A stretch of 52,039 nucleotides of DNA, taken from Tidjanibacter sp. Its GTDB lineage: Bacteria; Bacteroidota; Bacteroidia; Bacteroidales; Rikenellaceae. Made by a program: the position numbers and the translations under genes. Below the pieces are notes generated by a model that saw nothing but the letters and a program-made list of their open reading frames with translations, did no database searches and had not been told where the DNA came from. Location: contig JAGCJH010000047.1 in the NCBI GenBank assembly GCA_017648105.1, positions 1-52,039 of the forward strand, given 5' to 3'. Shown in pieces: positions 50,590-52,039 of this stretch. Positions within the stretch are counted from its first letter, which is position 1. Each line of letters opens with the position of its first letter.

Positions 50590-50883
50590 ATGTCATTTTT
50601 CTCAAACCCTGCGCTGGATAATTTCGGCGAGTATTGCATACAGGTATTGGTTGATATGTCAAAGGATATTGGCATTACATACCTTTCGCTCAATGTGTGG
50701 CTTTTCTGCATCATTGAGCCGCTATTCATCATCGGAACATTGGCATTCCTGCTCACAAGCCTCAAAGATATGAAACGCCCAAAACGCATCGCCATTGGGG
50801 TATTCATCGGCTTAATTGTTTTGTGCGGACTGATTTTGGGCTACTATATGTGGCTAACCTACAAGAACGGAACATATTTGTAA
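50590..50883 (+). CDS. Small two-helix membrane protein
   Basis: A 97-residue protein with hydrophobic segments at about 33-58 and 67-90 separated by a basic loop (KDMKRPKRI). It follows the membrane-anchored gene by 19 bp and ends the operon just before a terminator. Function is unknown; small two-helix proteins beside large sensors are often effectors or anchors, which is only an analogy. Confidence 0.6.
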   Translation: MSFFSNPALDNFGEYCIQVLVDMSKDIGITYLSLNVWLFCIIEPLFIIGTLAFLLTSLKDMKRPKRIAIGVFIGLIVLCGLILGYYMWLTYKNGTYL

Positions 50884-50901
50884 CTTTCTCGAACTACAAG
50901 A

Positions 50902-50937
50902 CACCCCACCAGCCACTCGGTCGGTGGGGCGCTTTGT
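50902..50937 (+). terminator. Terminator of the second LRR operon (island family)
   Basis: Its first 28 bases (50902-50929) are identical to 43763-43790; the CACCCCACC/GGTGGGG stem is followed by a T-rich tail. It may mark the right limit of the accessory region, since core-like sequence resumes after it. Confidence 0.8.
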
Positions 50938-50966
50938 TTGGATATGGGAATGGGGACAAAAATAAG

Positions 50967-51019
50967 GAGCGAGTCCGCAGTTTGCTTTTCGCAAATGAGG
51001 AACTCGCTCTCTGATTTTT
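50967..51019. terminator. Bidirectional terminator before ppa
   Basis: GAGCGAGT (50967-50974) pairs with ACTCGCTC (51002-51009), with an inner TTTGC/GCAAA hairpin. T-runs follow on the plus strand and, past the other arm, on the minus strand. Confidence 0.75.
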
Positions 51020-51065
51020 TTGGTGCGAAAGTACCCACAAGGCACATTCACCCACGATATACTCG

Positions 51066-51683
51066 CTACTTGGAGGACATCAAGTTGTTGTAATCCTCCA
51101 TCGAACGCACAATGACATCTCGTGCCACATCGGGACCATAGATGCTCACGAACTTCATACGCTGATGACTCTCGCCAGGGATATCTTTATAGGTCGTGAA
51201 GTAGTGGATAAGTCGCCTAACGATGCGTGTGGGAAGCTGCTCAATATCAGTCATATCGCCATAAATAGCATCGTTTTTCAGCACAGCAATAATCTTATCG
51301 TCCGCCTGATTGTGATCCAAGAGGCGCAGACCTCCAATGGGGCGTGCCGAAACCAAAATATCTCCGTGAGTCACATCTTTCTCCGTCAGTACGCAGATAT
51401 CCAGAGGGTCGCCGTCGCCCTCCACATCATACCTCGCCAACGCCTTATTTGTAAGTTCTGCCATACGGGTGGAGCAGTAGGTGCGGGGCAGGAAACCGTA
51501 GAGCGAGGGTACGGTATTGGAGAATTTCTGGGGTCTGTCGAGCGAGAGATAACCACTCTCCTTATCGACCTCATATTTCACAGTGTCGGTTGGTACAATC
51601 TCGATAAATGCACGTACCTCCTCAGGAGTACCTGGGTCTATGCCGTGCCAGGGATGGGCTTTGTGCAGCGTGTTGTAATCCAT
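51066..51683 (-). CDS. ppa: Inorganic pyrophosphatase (family I)
   Basis: A 205-residue soluble pyrophosphatase hydrolysing PPi to phosphate in the cytoplasm. The family I signature EGDGDPLDICV has the metal-binding Asp90, Asp92 and Asp95. KYEVDKESGYLSLDR, TVPSLYGFLPRTYC and DDKIIAVLKND are further conserved stretches. The start at 51683 (MDYNTLHKAHPWHGI) matches the Bacteroidota family; the open frame to 51737 adds a non-conserved leader. It is transcribed towards the accessory region and ends at the bidirectional terminator. Confidence 0.93.
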   Translation of the reverse strand: MDYNTLHKAHPWHGIDPGTPEEVRAFIEIVPTDTVKYEVDKESGYLSLDRPQKFSNTVPSLYGFLPRTYCSTRMAELTNKALARYDVEGDGDPLDICVLTEKDVTHGDILVSARPIGGLRLLDHNQADDKIIAVLKNDAIYGDMTDIEQLPTRIVRRLIHYFTTYKDIPGESHQRMKFVSIYGPDVARDVIVRSMEDYNNLMSSK

Positions 51684-51747
51684 AGTCTTATGTGATTTTT
51701 CGTTTGTTTTTCTATCGGAATTGCGGGAAACCCGCACGAGCTACCCA

Positions 51748-51755
51748 CAAAGATA
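51748..51755 (-). promoter_or_regulatory. -7 element (TATCTTTG) of ppa
   Basis: Minus-strand TATCTTTG lies about 65 bp before the ppa ATG and fits TAnnTTTG. Confidence 0.55.
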
Positions 51756-51885
51756 AGAAATAAAGTTGAAAGTTGTCACCCCAATGGCAATATTTATCCA
51801 TCGCCCACACCCCTCGGTGTCACCACAGCCCCATTGCCACAAGAGCAAAGAGCGATATTTTTTCAAAGAAAAAAGGGATTTGTGT

Positions 51886-51914
51886 TTTGTTTTCGGTTTT
51901 TCTTCATATATTTG
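51886..51914 (+). promoter_or_regulatory. Promoter (TTTG-N17-TATATTTG) of the right-edge gene
   Basis: TTTG at 51886-51889 and TATATTTG at 51907-51914 precede the partial gene at 51998 by about 80 bp. Confidence 0.6.
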
Positions 51915-51997
51915 TAGGTACATTTTGGGGTAAAATGGGCATAGCCCACCTCGGAATGACATCAAACTGCTTGAAAAACAATTAAATACACACAATA

Positions 51998-52039
51998 ATG
52001 GAAATTAAAAAGAACCCCAAAGTAGATCTCCAAAACCGC
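51998..52039 (+). CDS. tonB: Energy transducer TonB (3' partial, N-terminus only)
   Basis: Only 14 codons are in the window (MEIKKNPKVDLQNR). This start is typical of Bacteroidota TonB proteins, whose cytoplasmic head MEIKKxPKADL precedes the membrane helix. If correct, it would supply energy to SusC-type transporters. The assignment rests on very few residues. Confidence 0.5.
   Translation, partial: MEIKKNPKVDLQNR

Noticed and set aside
51741..51995. 84-codon minus-strand frame before the TonB start
   Set aside because: It overlaps the clear plus-strand promoter at 51886-51914 and shows no family features.

Overview
The window is bacterial chromosome from the order Bacteroidales. The evidence is a complete Sus-type starch locus (SusC/SusD/SusE-like), DUF4271 next to hemD, rnpA-yidD, a DUF3871 remnant, BspA-like leucine-rich repeat proteins and many copies of the Bacteroidota -7 promoter element TAnnTTTG. 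The fairly GC-rich core, with heavy use of ctc, acc and gag codons, would suit an Alistipes/Rikenellaceae-like gut organism better than Bacteroides proper. That genus-level guess is weak.

Layout. (1) 1-4538, plus strand: S41 peptidase (5' truncated), sensor histidine kinase, DUF4271 membrane protein, hemD, rnpA and yidD. It ends at a perfect 20-bp palindromic terminator. (2) 4625-6628, minus: secreted alpha/beta hydrolase behind a hemerythrin-LuxR fusion regulator. (3) 22764-6841, minus: the starch operon, in order MFS oligosaccharide transporter, surface alpha-amylase with a fimbrillin-like N-terminus, SusA-type neopullulanase, MalQ-type glucanotransferase, SusC, SusD and a SusE-like lipoprotein. 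(4) 23048-28496, plus: an SH3-like membrane protein, a small membrane protein, a LytS/LytTR two-component pair and a lipoprotein pullulanase. No SusR-type regulator is present, so the LytTR pair is the nearest candidate starch regulator. (5) 28695-35663: glmM, a divergent NPP-type phosphodiesterase, a glycosyltransferase with an in-frame amber codon, an unknown Cys-rich protein and RNase R.

(6) 35886-45775: a tRNA-Pro(GGG) gene holds a 9.8-kb integrated element. A 63-bp direct repeat of the tRNA 3' part flanks it, and GTCAACC arm-type repeats with a 12-bp period lie near both ends. It carries a tyrosine recombinase, a two-pass membrane protein, a truncated DUF3871 gene, a highly structured RNA, an 1147-residue coiled-coil/LRR/lectin-fold surface lipoprotein and a KAP P-loop NTPase. 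(7) 45776-50930: a 216-bp duplication containing a further copy of the tRNA 3' core, then an AT-rich accessory operon (small HTH-like protein, 1096-residue cytosolic LRR protein, two membrane proteins). (8) 51066-end: inorganic pyrophosphatase and the start of a TonB gene.

The most interesting signal is a regulatory module shared by the two LRR loci (39891-40224 and 46044-46264). Each has a homologous 60-bp segment, a TATATTTG promoter exactly 123 bp from the segment's start, and a GAAAGTGT/ACnCTTTC stem ending in a T-run. In the first copy this leader encloses a nested, nearly continuous RNA hairpin of about 125 nt. A further inverted repeat then ends one base before the adhesin start codon. 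Starch degradation reads as a coherent pathway: surface amylase and SusD/E capture and cut starch, SusC imports with TonB energy, SusA and pullulanase trim, the MFS protein carries products across the inner membrane, and MalQ processes maltodextrins.
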